A stretch of DNA of 37,079 nt, taken from Cyanobacteria bacterium HKST-UBA04. Its GTDB lineage: Bacteria; Cyanobacteriota; Vampirovibrionia; Vampirovibrionales; JAGQHJ01. The notes beneath the pieces are model-generated. The model did no database searches and had not been told where the DNA came from. It saw only the letters and a list, made by a program, of their open reading frames with translations. Below are positions 24,489 through 32,243 of the stretch, piece after piece. The translations under genes and the position numbers were made by a program. Where the stretch lies: contig JAGQHJ010000018.1 in NCBI GenBank assembly GCA_020431915.1, forward strand, positions 1-37,079. Reading direction: 5' to 3'. Positions within the stretch are counted from its first letter, which is position 1. The number at the start of each line of letters is the position of its first letter.

Positions 24489-24782
24489 ATGTCTGCCCAA
24501 CCACAATCCACCATCGAAGAAAAACTGTTTACCGTCAAATACAAGCCTGGGCCGTCAAGCCACCTGATTCCCGACCAGAATGACTGCCAGCGCTGCCCGA
24601 CCAAGGCCTGCAACTTCTTTTGCCCGGCCAACGTTTACGAATGGGATGCCCGCCAGCAAAAGACCCTGGTGGCTTACGAAAACTGCTTTGAATGCGGGGC
24701 CTGCCGGCTCGGTTGCACCTACCAAAGCATCGAATGGTTTTACCCCGACGATGGCCATGGGGTCACCTTCAAGTTGGGCTAA
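24489..24782 (+). CDS. fixX: FixX-type ferredoxin-like protein
   Basis: The 97-residue protein has two cysteine groups typical of FixX: C-x2-C-x4-C-x3-CP in DCQRCPTKACNFFCPAN and C-x2-C-x2-C-x3-C in NCFECGACRLGCTYQ. These ligate iron-sulfur clusters for electron transfer from FixC towards quinone. The segment IEWFYPDDGHGVTFKLG is the usual FixX ending. AGGAGGA lies 12 bases before the ATG at 24489. It directly follows fixC and is convergent with the next gene. Confidence 0.93.
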   Translation: MSAQPQSTIEEKLFTVKYKPGPSSHLIPDQNDCQRCPTKACNFFCPANVYEWDARQQKTLVAYENCFECGACRLGCTYQSIEWFYPDDGHGVTFKLG

Positions 24783-24821
24783 CCCAACACACACACACTC
24801 ACTTACACCCACGTGTGCGGA

Positions 24822-25076
24822 TCAAAGGGCCCGTTTTTTGGACGGCTTGGCTTGGGCCGATTTTGGGTAGTGGTACGCCCACTGGCCAATCTCGTTGCAC
24901 GTCGAGCAGACGGCAAACTGGTTCATAAAATACAAATCGGCCAAAAAACTGCGGTGCCCCTCCACGTGGATCATCACGTCCTCGTCCTCGGTCACCTCGA
25001 TGCGAATATCAGCCTTCAGGTGAGGCTGGGGCATCAGGCTAAATTCGGTTGAGCCACAGGCGTTGCATCGAAACAT
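24822..25076 (-). CDS. Small zinc-ribbon protein
   Basis: The 84-residue protein has two CxxC knuckles, FRCNACG at the N-terminus and FAVCSTCNE near residue 56, with a beta-rich stretch between (ADIRIEVTEDEDVMIHVEG). A single zinc site is likely. The tail is basic (KSAQAKPSKKRAL). I choose ATG 25076; a GTG two codons upstream is possible. No family name is recognised. It is convergent with fixX, 39 bases apart. Confidence 0.7.
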   Translation of the reverse strand: MFRCNACGSTEFSLMPQPHLKADIRIEVTEDEDVMIHVEGHRSFLADLYFMNQFAVCSTCNEIGQWAYHYPKSAQAKPSKKRAL

Positions 25077-25308
25077 GGACACGGAAACTATCTAAACCTC
25101 GGGACAGCCTTGGAAACGACACCGACACACCCGGCACGGCACAATGCCACAGACAGGGGGTCGTAAAGGTCTCTTTTCGGGTTGAATCGAAACCAACCTG
25201 TCCCCATAATAATAGGGGTTTCTTCAGTCTGCCAACCCAGCCCTTTGGCCACATCACCACAACAGAGGATATTCCGGTTTCCCTCGGGCGCGGGCCTCTC
25301 TTGCGCCC

Positions 25309-26055
25309 ATGATGATCACCTCCCAATCCCAAGCCCCCCTTCAAGCTATGCCTCAAGCGATACCCCAAGCGATACCTCAAGACATCCGTCGAATCGGTTT
25401 TGCCACAACCAACCCGCACAAGTGCCAGGAAACCCAGGCCATCCTGAACCGGCTGATGGCGCCCTTGACCGTCGAAGTGGTGCCTATTGAAACCGCCCAG
25501 ACGGTAGAAGAAACCGGCCAGACCTTTCTGGCCAACGCCCAGCTTAAGCTGGCGGCCGCCCTAAGCCATCCGGCAGCCCCACTGCCCGAAGACCTGACCT
25601 TATTAATGGCCGAAGACTCCGGGCTGGTTGTCCCCAGCCTGGCAGGGACCTCGGGGTTGTCGCCTTTTCCGGGCATCTACTCCGACCGCTGGCTAAATGA
25701 CGAGACCCTGGCCAGGCGCTTGCTGGGCGATTGCCCCCATGAACCGCTCACCTATAGCCATAAATGCCAGGCCCTGCTCCGGCTACTCGACGGCGTAGCC
25801 GATCGGCGTGCCTCCTACCAGGCAGCCATTGCTGCCGTAACCCTGCCCGAACAGCACTGTATTGAAGCCCATGGCCACCTGCCCCTGGTTGTGGCCCATC
25901 AAGCCTCCGGTCAGGGTGGCTTCGGCTACGACCCAATCATGGCACCAGCCGATCGACCCGGCCAAACCCTTGCCAGCCTGCCAGCCGACGTTAAAAATGC
26001 CTGCAGCCACCGACATATGGCCCTGGCCAACCTGGTTCAACAATGGCAGCGGTAG
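25309..26055 (+). CDS. rdgB: XTP/dITP diphosphatase (non-canonical purine NTP pyrophosphatase)
   Basis: RdgB/HAM1 cleans inosine and xanthosine triphosphates from the nucleotide pool. Motifs in order are ATTNPHKCQETQ near 32, ETGQTFLANAQLKL near 67, the catalytic AEDSGLVVPSL near 100, PGIYSDRW, GGFGYDPIM near 203, and DVKNACSHRHMAL near the end. At 248 residues it is longer than usual (about 200), because of a 26-residue N-terminal extension with a QAIPQAIPQ repeat and small insertions. The extension makes the start uncertain: ATG 25309, 25312 or 25348 are possible and none has a good ribosome binding site. Confidence 0.92.
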   Translation: MMITSQSQAPLQAMPQAIPQAIPQDIRRIGFATTNPHKCQETQAILNRLMAPLTVEVVPIETAQTVEETGQTFLANAQLKLAAALSHPAAPLPEDLTLLMAEDSGLVVPSLAGTSGLSPFPGIYSDRWLNDETLARRLLGDCPHEPLTYSHKCQALLRLLDGVADRRASYQAAIAAVTLPEQHCIEAHGHLPLVVAHQASGQGGFGYDPIMAPADRPGQTLASLPADVKNACSHRHMALANLVQQWQR

Positions 26056-26093
26056 CCTAACCCCGTGAATCCGTATATTTTACGAGCGCCCTC

Positions 26094-26170
26094 GGCCATT
26101 TGGCCCAAATCGCAAGCCACCCTATGGCCATATGGCCTGAACACCTGTATGATTTTTGAATAACCTGTAT
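26094..26170. promoter_or_regulatory. Paired palindromes and direct repeats upstream of the HDOD gene
   Basis: GGCCATTTGGCC (26094-26105) and GGCCATATGGCC (26126-26137) have centres 32 bases apart, about three helical turns. Then ACCTGTAT occurs at 26143-26150 and 26163-26170, 20 bases apart. TTGAAT (26156-26161) and TATCCT (26182-26187) may be promoter hexamers, although 20 bases apart. The arrangement suggests a dimeric regulator site, but this is inference. Confidence 0.4.
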
Positions 26171-26226
26171 TCTAATTCCTTTATCCTAATACGTTGTATT
26201 GTGTTGAGTGGCACCCTGTCTCCCCA

Positions 26227-27096
26227 ATGATTACGCTGGATCACATTCTTAAACACATCGACAACTTGCCTGAACCTCCCAAGGCATCGGTACAGGCATT
26301 AAACATGCTCGAAGATCCGAAGGTCTCCATTGCCAAGGTCGCCGACTTTATTTCGATGGAAGAGGTGCTGACGAGCAAAATCCTGCGCCTGGCCAATTCC
26401 GCCTTCTACGGATTCCAGGGGTCGGTGCACACCGTTGGGGAAGCCATGATGCGGGTGGGAACCAACGTCATCAAATCCACGCTGTACAGCTCCATGCTCG
26501 AAGCCAGCAAGTTCAACGTGAATCCGCTGTTTTTAACCCTTTGGAAATCGGCCCTGTTTTCGGCCTTTATGGCCAAGGAAGTAGGAACCCGCCTCAATAT
26601 CAACCGGTCCGACCTGTGTTTTACCGGCGGCCTGCTGTGCGACCTGGGCCAGTTGCCCCTTTGCGAATTTGCCCGGGAAGACTACGCCCCGGTTATCGAA
26701 CGAGCCCGGACAACCGGCCAGTCACTGCTTGATGCCGAGATGGAAACCTTTAATTTCCATCATCCCCGCGTGGGCCTTAAATTGGCCGACACCTGGAAGC
26801 TGCCGATTGTTTACCAGAACGTCATCCGCTACCACCACGACCCGCAACGGGCCTACATGAAAGTGCTCAAGGAAGACTACAAGCTGATTGTCGCTGTTCA
26901 TGTGGCTAACCTGATTTCGCCCTACATTAGCGATGGCAGCGGCAACACCATTGACCCCACCGCCCTGAGCAATGCGGGCTATGCCTACGACAAGCGCATG
27001 CTGGTCGAGTCCCTGGCCCCCAAACTGGATCACATCAACGAAGACATCGAGCGGATTACCGACGCCATGTTTGGCTCGAACGTAGCCAAGTCCTAG
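26227..27096 (+). CDS. HDOD-domain protein
   Basis: HDOD is a catalytically dead relative of the HD phosphohydrolase fold found in signalling proteins. The 289-residue protein has the family opening (LPEPPKASVQALNMLEDP), the helix MEEVLTSKILRLANSAFYG near 44, VGEAMMRVGTNVIKSTLYS, and FTGGLLCDLGQLPL near 133. An FHHPRVGLKLADTWKLP segment lies near 178, then RYHHDPQRA. No second domain (GGDEF, EAL or receiver) is present. ATG 26227 is chosen because it matches the usual start just before LPEPP; the alternative at 26194 adds 11 residues. No strong ribosome binding site. The palindromes upstream suggest regulated expression. Confidence 0.9.
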   Translation: MITLDHILKHIDNLPEPPKASVQALNMLEDPKVSIAKVADFISMEEVLTSKILRLANSAFYGFQGSVHTVGEAMMRVGTNVIKSTLYSSMLEASKFNVNPLFLTLWKSALFSAFMAKEVGTRLNINRSDLCFTGGLLCDLGQLPLCEFAREDYAPVIERARTTGQSLLDAEMETFNFHHPRVGLKLADTWKLPIVYQNVIRYHHDPQRAYMKVLKEDYKLIVAVHVANLISPYISDGSGNTIDPTALSNAGYAYDKRMLVESLAPKLDHINEDIERITDAMFGSNVAKS

Positions 27097-27427
27097 CGTC
27101 TAACCCTCCTGAAAACCAGCGTCTCGTGCCTGATACCGTGAATTTCCGATAATCGGAAATTAAGAAACGTTAAAATCACGGCCCGGCGTTTTAATTTGGC
27201 TGAAATCTGGCGACACTATCAGTATCACGTCAGGCAATGACGCCATTGTTTGCACGGTATTTTTCTATTGAATAGGAACGCGTTTAGCCGCCAGGCGGCC
27301 ATAAGCACTCCTTATCTCTGGGTTACGAGAAGCAACTGCATTAGACACCAAAAAACCGGCATCTGTCTCCACGGCCGCCTAAGGCTGTTGGCAGGGACCA
27401 GCGCCGGTGGTGCGACAGGACACGATT
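27097..27427 (+). other. 331-base gap: palindrome and leader of a small gene
   Basis: AATTTCCGAT-a-ATCGGAAATT (27141-27161) is a perfect 10-bp-arm palindrome with no U-tract on either side, so it looks like an operator rather than a terminator. CGTCA-GGCAA-TGACG near 27229-27243 is a small hairpin. The remaining sequence has no recognised RNA motif. AGGA at 27417-27420 is the ribosome binding site of the gene starting at 27428. Confidence 0.45.
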
Positions 27428-27658
27428 ATGACATTGTTGACGAATATCCTGGGCTTTGTCACCGGCCGAAAACCGGAAGGCCAACAGGCCTCTGCTTCGC
27501 CGATCAGCAGCAAACCGTCTGGCAACAAAGAGACATCAGGCGGCAGCAGTGGCAGTGGCAGCCATGGCCCCGTTAAAATGAAAGCGCATCAGTACGAAAC
27601 GGATCGGGTGGATTTTTCGGCCATTCCGGCCGACCCAAACCAGCAATACCTGGTTTAA
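27428..27658 (+). CDS. Small hypothetical protein, Gly/Ser-rich
   Basis: The 76-residue protein starts MTLLTNILGFVTGRKPEG, then a Ser/Gly-rich linker (GGSSGSGSHG) and a conserved-looking end (MKAHQYETDRVDFSAIPAD). I see no known domain. ATG 27428 has AGGA seven bases upstream, which favours it over the in-frame GTG at 27407. It is followed by a good terminator at 27720, so it appears to be its own transcription unit. The first 13 residues are hydrophobic and amphipathic; a true signal peptide is unlikely. Confidence 0.6.
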   Translation: MTLLTNILGFVTGRKPEGQQASASPISSKPSGNKETSGGSSGSGSHGPVKMKAHQYETDRVDFSAIPADPNQQYLV

Positions 27659-27719
27659 GGGTTAACCACCACCCCTTCGCCCAAGTCACGGTACGTCGAC
27701 ACGCATGTAACATCTTTAG

Positions 27720-27748
27720 GCCACCGTTGTTGCAACGGTGGCTTTCCT
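27720..27748 (+). terminator. Terminator of the small Gly/Ser-rich gene
   Basis: GCCACCGTTG (27720-27729) pairs perfectly with CAACGGTGGC (27733-27742) around TTG, followed by TTTCCTCATT. The stem is strong and the U-tract short. Confidence 0.75.
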
Positions 27749-27814
27749 CATTACAGTTCCCCTGTGAGACCAAAAACCAATGATAGAGATTATAGGGGAG
27801 CTTAGAGACGACTG

Positions 27815-28015
27815 ATGATCCACCTAAACCGTTTTGTGCCGGCCCTGCAACCGGTTACCGTCCATAAAAACACCTGCACCACCGTCACCTTCAAAGACAC
27901 CGATGGCTCGGTCCAGCGCCACACCCAAAGTTTCCACGCCACGTCGCAAACCAAGTGGGTAGACCCTGCCAACGCCTTAAGCGAGCTGGAACTGTTGGCC
28001 CAACGCCTGATGTAG
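27815..28015 (+). CDS. Small hypothetical protein, 66 residues
   Basis: The frame from ATG 27815 encodes a hydrophilic protein with VTFKDTDGSVQRHTQSFH and a helical end (ALSELELLAQRLM). Codon use resembles the neighbours. A GGGGAG lies about 15 bases before the ATG, which is far. It sits between a terminator and the convergent dnaB end (36 bases away). No family is recognised. Confidence 0.5.
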   Translation: MIHLNRFVPALQPVTVHKNTCTTVTFKDTDGSVQRHTQSFHATSQTKWVDPANALSELELLAQRLM

Positions 28016-28051
28016 AAGCAGCTGGAGCTGAAGCAGACACGCAGAGAGAAG

Positions 28052-29500
28052 CTAGAATATCTCGATGTGCTGGGCCTGCGGGTTCAGGAACTTGGTAATC
28101 TGGTTGCGGAACAGCAACTCGATAGACCCCACCGGGCCATTCCGTTGCTTGGCCAGAATGACATCGGCATAGCCGGGGCGCTCGCACAGCTCCTTGGAAT
28201 AGTATTCGTCGCGGTAAAGGAACATGACCAAATCGGCATCCTGCTCGATGGAGCCGGATTCGCGCAGGTCGCTAAGCATTGGTTTCTTGTCCTGACGACC
28301 TTCCACGGCCCTGGACAGCTGAGACAAGGCGACCAGCGGCACCTTCATTTCGCGGGCAATACTCTTGAGCCCCCGAGAAATAGTGGAAATCTCCTGGGCC
28401 CGGTTCTCAGAGCCGCCCTTTTTGCTGTCACGGGCTTCCATCAGCTGTAGGTAATCAATCATAATCATGCCCAGCTCCCCGTGCTCCATCATCAGCTTGC
28501 GGGCCTTGGCCCGCAACTCCATCAGGCTAATGGCCGGGGTGTCGTCAATAAAGAGCGGGGCATCGCCCAGCTTGCCCATGGCCTCCGACAGCTTGCCGAA
28601 ATCCTTGGGAGTAATCTCACCGGTACGGATGCGCTGGGCATCGACCTCGGCCTCGGAACACAACAGCCGTTGGGTCAGCTGTTCCTTGCTCATCTCCAGG
28701 CTGAAAACCAGGGTCGGCTTGTTTTCCTTTAGGGCCACATGGCTGGCCACGTTCAGGGCAAAGGCGGTTTTACCCATCGACGGCCGGGCTGCCACAATAA
28801 TCAAATCAGAGCGCTGCAGGCCACTGGTCATGGTATCGAGTTCATAAAACCCGGTACTGACGCCCATTAAGCTTCCCTTGTTGTTGTAGCGCTCCTCAAT
28901 CATCTCGTAGGTAACGGGCAAGATGTCGCGTATCACGCTCAAGTCATCGGGCAACCCGCGTTGGGCCAGGTTAAATACAATCTGCTCGGCTTTGTCCAGG
29001 GCCTCCTCGGCGTCGGTGGACTCGTAGGCCGTATGGACAATGTCGGTGCCCCCTTGCACCAGGCCCCTTAAAATGGACTTGTCATGGATGGTCTGGGCAT
29101 ACCAGGCCACGTTTTCGCTGGTTACAACAGCCAATGCCAGCTCGTTGATATAGGTACGACCGCCAATATCTTCCAAATGCCCCTGGTTGTTGAGGGACTC
29201 GGAAACCGTCACGATATCAATCGGCTCGCTGCGGTCAAACAAGGCCAACATGGCCGAATAAATGGTCTTGTGCACCTGGCGATAAAAGTCCTCGGGACGC
29301 ACAATCTCAAGCACCTTCAGGATGGCATCGGGATCAATGAGGATACAGCCCAGCACCGCCTGTTCAGCTTCCAGGCTTTGGGGGGGTAATCGTTCAAAAC
29401 CGCCATCCTCTATGGATGAAAGCATTACAGCGTCAGAAAACTCGCTGTGACGGGCCGGTTTGCCGGACTGAATTGTCGCGTTTGCGGATGTGGGGGGCAT
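28052..29500 (-). CDS. dnaB: Replicative DNA helicase
   Basis: DnaB is the hexameric helicase of the replication fork. The 482-residue protein has the N-terminal primase-binding domain (PPQSLEAEQAVLGCILIDPDA at about 39-59, then VRPEDFYRQVHKTIYSAM) and a RecA-type motor. The motor carries Walker A ARPSMGKTAFALN near 237, Walker B MIMIDYLQLM near 345, and LSDLRESGSIEQDADLVMFL near 410. No intein interrupts it. The start at ATG 29500 is supported by AAGGAAG immediately upstream. About 25 unconserved residues precede the conserved region. Confidence 0.97.
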   Translation of the reverse strand: MPPTSANATIQSGKPARHSEFSDAVMLSSIEDGGFERLPPQSLEAEQAVLGCILIDPDAILKVLEIVRPEDFYRQVHKTIYSAMLALFDRSEPIDIVTVSESLNNQGHLEDIGGRTYINELALAVVTSENVAWYAQTIHDKSILRGLVQGGTDIVHTAYESTDAEEALDKAEQIVFNLAQRGLPDDLSVIRDILPVTYEMIEERYNNKGSLMGVSTGFYELDTMTSGLQRSDLIIVAARPSMGKTAFALNVASHVALKENKPTLVFSLEMSKEQLTQRLLCSEAEVDAQRIRTGEITPKDFGKLSEAMGKLGDAPLFIDDTPAISLMELRAKARKLMMEHGELGMIMIDYLQLMEARDSKKGGSENRAQEISTISRGLKSIAREMKVPLVALSQLSRAVEGRQDKKPMLSDLRESGSIEQDADLVMFLYRDEYYSKELCERPGYADVILAKQRNGPVGSIELLFRNQITKFLNPQAQHIEIF

Positions 29501-29799
29501 AACTTCCTTAAGCGGTGGGAGGCAGGCCTAGCTGTGCCGTACCAGACGTCCACCGTCAAGCTCTCTATCAAAACAGGGCCGACCATTGCACAACTGCCGC
29601 ACCAGAGCGCAGCACGCGGATCAAACAGGCCCTCTTAACAGGCCTTATTGTAACCGATGGCATGGGGGGCGCGGGAGGGGTCCGGGCCAGAACATCTCAA
29701 TATTGTTACGGGCCCCCCCATGACGGGTAACTTCAGGGGCACTGCACCATCCGACAACGCCCTAAAGCCTGTCTGACAAAGGCATTAGCACAACCGCGC
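29501..29799. other. 299-base gap upstream of dnaB
   Basis: No gene is seen. CATGGGGGGC (29661-29670) and GGCCCCCCCATG (29711-29722) form an inverted repeat with a one-base bulge and a 40-base loop, which could fold in the dnaB leader or act as a weak terminator for the gene to the right. No -10/-35 pair is convincing. Confidence 0.35.
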
Positions 29800-30327
29800 T
29801 TAAGGGTTGGCAGCCGCCTTTTCCTTTTCCGCTTCCGCCTGCTTGGCAGCCCGTCTGGCTTTACGCGTTTCGGACTGGGTTTGTTGCTTATGGGCTGCAA
29901 AGTTTTTATAGCGGGCTGTTTTCATCAAGCGGGCTTTGAGCCGATTAGGCTTTATTGCACCGGATTTAAGCCGGTCAACCAACCGTTTTTGTACGACTTC
30001 ACTAGGCGGATGCCCATACAAATCGGTAAACGTGGTAACCACCAGCTGCTCGTAATACTCGTCGGACGAATAGAGCTCCTTGCGGACCTCTTCGATGGGC
30101 ATGCCGTCCTCAACCTGCTTAACCCAGAAATTAAGCTGTTCGACGGTCGGCTCCTTGCCAATGACGTCGACATAGGCCTCGCGAACCGCCTCGGCACGCC
30201 GCCAGCTTTGAACCACACAGCCTGTTGTGGAAAACAGCAGCACGGCACAAAGGCCCAACACGCCCAAGAGCAGTCCATGACGGTTAAAAAATGACTTCTG
30301 CCGCGTAAAAACCGATTGCTGATGCAT
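29800..30327 (-). CDS. Exported DUF4214-like protein, possible lipoprotein
   Basis: The 175-residue protein has a signal peptide (RHGLLLGVLGLCAVLLFS) ending STTGCVVQ; the Cys could be lipidated although Thr at -3 is not ideal. The mature part resembles DUF4214: a VREAYVDVIGKEPTVEQLNFW segment, an EEVRKELYSSDEYYEQL segment, then a second half-repeat FTDLYGHPPSEVVQKRL and LMKTARYKNF. The tail is a Lys/Ala/Glu helix. ATG 30327 is chosen because GAGGAA lies nine bases upstream; a longer form to 30399 would block the signal. DUF4214 occurs in secreted and envelope proteins; function here unknown. Confidence 0.75.
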   Translation of the reverse strand: MHQQSVFTRQKSFFNRHGLLLGVLGLCAVLLFSTTGCVVQSWRRAEAVREAYVDVIGKEPTVEQLNFWVKQVEDGMPIEEVRKELYSSDEYYEQLVVTTFTDLYGHPPSEVVQKRLVDRLKSGAIKPNRLKARLMKTARYKNFAAHKQQTQSETRKARRAAKQAEAEKEKAAANP

Positions 30328-30521
30328 GGCTAATTGTTCCTCGGTAAACACCCAAAAATATCCTTTATAACAAGCTCGTTTGGCCTTGACGACCAACACA
30401 ACACGTGACCACCCTTCAGCTTATCATAGCCCCCCCCTGCTCGTCAGAACATCGGGCCTAAAGTTTTGCTATTTTTTGCAGAAACACCTATAGGGGCCCT
30501 ATACCCCTTCACTTAGCGGGA

Positions 30522-30761
30522 GTGCTTTATCCCTTGATTCGTCAGTGGTTCAACCCAAACAGCTTACCCTCCGACCCTGCCTTGATGCGATCGGAGCATC
30601 CCAAGCCGTGCCAAAACCAGCATCACACCAGCGAAAACAAAGAAAACAACAGCAAAAACACCACTGCTGTAGACCTTTTGTTTGGCGATAGCCGTGCAGA
30701 AACAGGCCTGGCCTTGTTAGCCGGTGATTTATCAAAACCGGGACCGTCCAACCTGATTTAA
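30522..30761 (+). CDS. Possible small hypothetical protein, 79 residues
   Basis: The frame from GTG 30522 has codon use like its neighbours and encodes a hydrophilic protein with an Asn/Lys/Glu-rich middle (HHTSENKENNSKN) and a TAVDLLFGDSRAETGLALLAG segment that looks like structured protein. The GGAG just before the GTG is too close (one base). A downstream ATG at 30585 is an alternative. No family is recognised. It is convergent with the PAS gene, 33 bases apart. Confidence 0.42.
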   Translation: MLYPLIRQWFNPNSLPSDPALMRSEHPKPCQNQHHTSENKENNSKNTTAVDLLFGDSRAETGLALLAGDLSKPGPSNLI

Positions 30762-30794
30762 ACCGTGCCCCGTTGTCCTTCGGCGATACGTGGT

Positions 30795-31940
30795 TTACGG
30801 GGATGCTTCGTTGAGACTGTTGACGCTCGAGCCAATGCCAACGGTGCCCACAATCTGGTTGCTGTCATCGCTGAAAGGCGTTTTGGTTACAAAAATCTGA
30901 ATGGTGCTCTTGTCGGGCAGGTACAGCTCGGTTTCGGTCATCAGGGCATCGCCGCTTTCGAGCACCTGGCGATCTTCCTCCTGGTATTTTTTGGCCAGGA
31001 AGGCCGGGAAAATATCAAAGTCGGTCTTGCCAATTAAATCGGCCGGGCTGCGCTGCAAGACCTTCGTGAAGGGCTCATTGACCGCAATATAACGACCATC
31101 GGTGTCCTTAATCCAGGCCATGTCGTGGATATGGTTAAGCAAGGCATTCTGGCGATTCAGCAACAGGTTGTACTGCTGCTGGGCATATTCGGCACGGGCC
31201 TCGGCCTCACAGCGCATCACGTACCACAGCTTGATGCTTTGGTACAGCTTGACCCACAGCAACACCAGCGACACGATGAAGCAAACCCAGACGAGCAGGT
31301 AAATACCCGACACCACCAGTTTCTGCTGGTGGGCGGCTTCCGCCTTGCGAACCAGTACCAGATCCAGGGCAGACAACTGGCTGCTGTATTGTTGCTTAAT
31401 GTTCAGGTAGTCTTGTTTTTCCAGTAGCTCCTGGGCCTGACCCGCTTTGCCTGCGGCAATCATGGCCAAGGCTTCCTTGTCCAGCTTGACGGACGACTCG
31501 TACAGGGCCTGCAACTGTTCGCCGACACCGGTCAGGTTGGTGTCGCCAATCATGCTACGTAGGTGGTTCAGGTCCTTTTGCTGGCGATTATCAAACTGCC
31601 GGTGCTTCTCAAACCACTGCGGATCCCCATGGCGGGCTGCCATCAACACGCTCATCGTCCGGCCATCATCTGAGGCAATCAGGGACTTCTTCAGCGGGTT
31701 GTCCAAAATGGCCTGTTGAGCCTGCTCCAGGTCCGTGGTGTAGTCGTGGTATTTTTCAGCACCCACAAACAGCACAAACAGAATCGTACCCAGCATCATG
31801 GCCGTCAACAAATGCAACGGAAACGGCTTTTTGTCCGAGGCACGGCGCTGCGGCCTTTTGTCCGAGGCGCGTCTGCCTTTGTTTGATTCTGGGGACGAGC
31901 CTCTTCTATCGACAAAGGCTTCGTTGGGTGGGTGGGTCAT
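30795..31940 (-). CDS. Membrane-bound PAS sensor without output domain
   Basis: The 381-residue protein has a basic N-terminus with a doubled RRASDK motif and a first membrane helix (LLTAMMLGTILFVLFVGA, about 44-61). An extracytoplasmic helical domain (about 62-205) follows, then a second helix (SGIYLLVWVCFIVSLVLLWV, about 212-231), a short coiled region and one PAS domain (about 262-375). PAS hallmarks are MAWIKDTDGRYIAVNEPF, LIGKTDFDIFPAFLAKKY and ETELYLPDKS. It ends right after PAS, with no kinase, GGDEF or receiver domain. ATG 31940 is preferred over an in-frame TTG two codons earlier. Confidence 0.85.
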   Translation of the reverse strand: MTHPPNEAFVDRRGSSPESNKGRRASDKRPQRRASDKKPFPLHLLTAMMLGTILFVLFVGAEKYHDYTTDLEQAQQAILDNPLKKSLIASDDGRTMSVLMAARHGDPQWFEKHRQFDNRQQKDLNHLRSMIGDTNLTGVGEQLQALYESSVKLDKEALAMIAAGKAGQAQELLEKQDYLNIKQQYSSQLSALDLVLVRKAEAAHQQKLVVSGIYLLVWVCFIVSLVLLWVKLYQSIKLWYVMRCEAEARAEYAQQQYNLLLNRQNALLNHIHDMAWIKDTDGRYIAVNEPFTKVLQRSPADLIGKTDFDIFPAFLAKKYQEEDRQVLESGDALMTETELYLPDKSTIQIFVTKTPFSDDSNQIVGTVGIGSSVNSLNEASP

Positions 31941-32243
31941 GGGCAACAGGGTCTCTGGTTTGGGGTGGCGTCGGGGCTACGGTTCAAGAGCATCCGTTAA
32001 AACGGGGAAACCACTCTAAGCAAGCAGATCCAACCGAATTAGCCTACTGTAAATCGCTGGGCGCCTATAAATCGCCCATTTATTCACTATTGTATCCCGG
32101 CCCAAGGATTCTCCACATCGTTTATTTGCAGGGGGTATAAAAATACCGCTAATCGTGGCCCTTCCCAATATAACTCTCGTTTAACGTGGCCCCAAAGGCA
32201 GTTTTGAATCGGGTGCCGATTTAATTACACTATAGACAGTTTT
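31941..32243. other. 303-base divergent promoter region
   Basis: No gene is seen. For the rightward gene TTGAAT (32204-32209) and TACACT (32226-32231), 16 bases apart, predict a start near 32238, only a few bases before the first possible start codon. An alternative -10 is TATAGA at 32231-32236. Leftwards no clear promoter was found for the PAS gene; GAGACC about 11 bases before its start is a weak ribosome binding site. Confidence 0.4.

Noticed and set aside
25039..25419. Minus-strand frame of 126 codons
   Set aside because: It overlaps both the zinc-ribbon gene and the start of rdgB and has a basic, unstructured composition typical of antisense frames.
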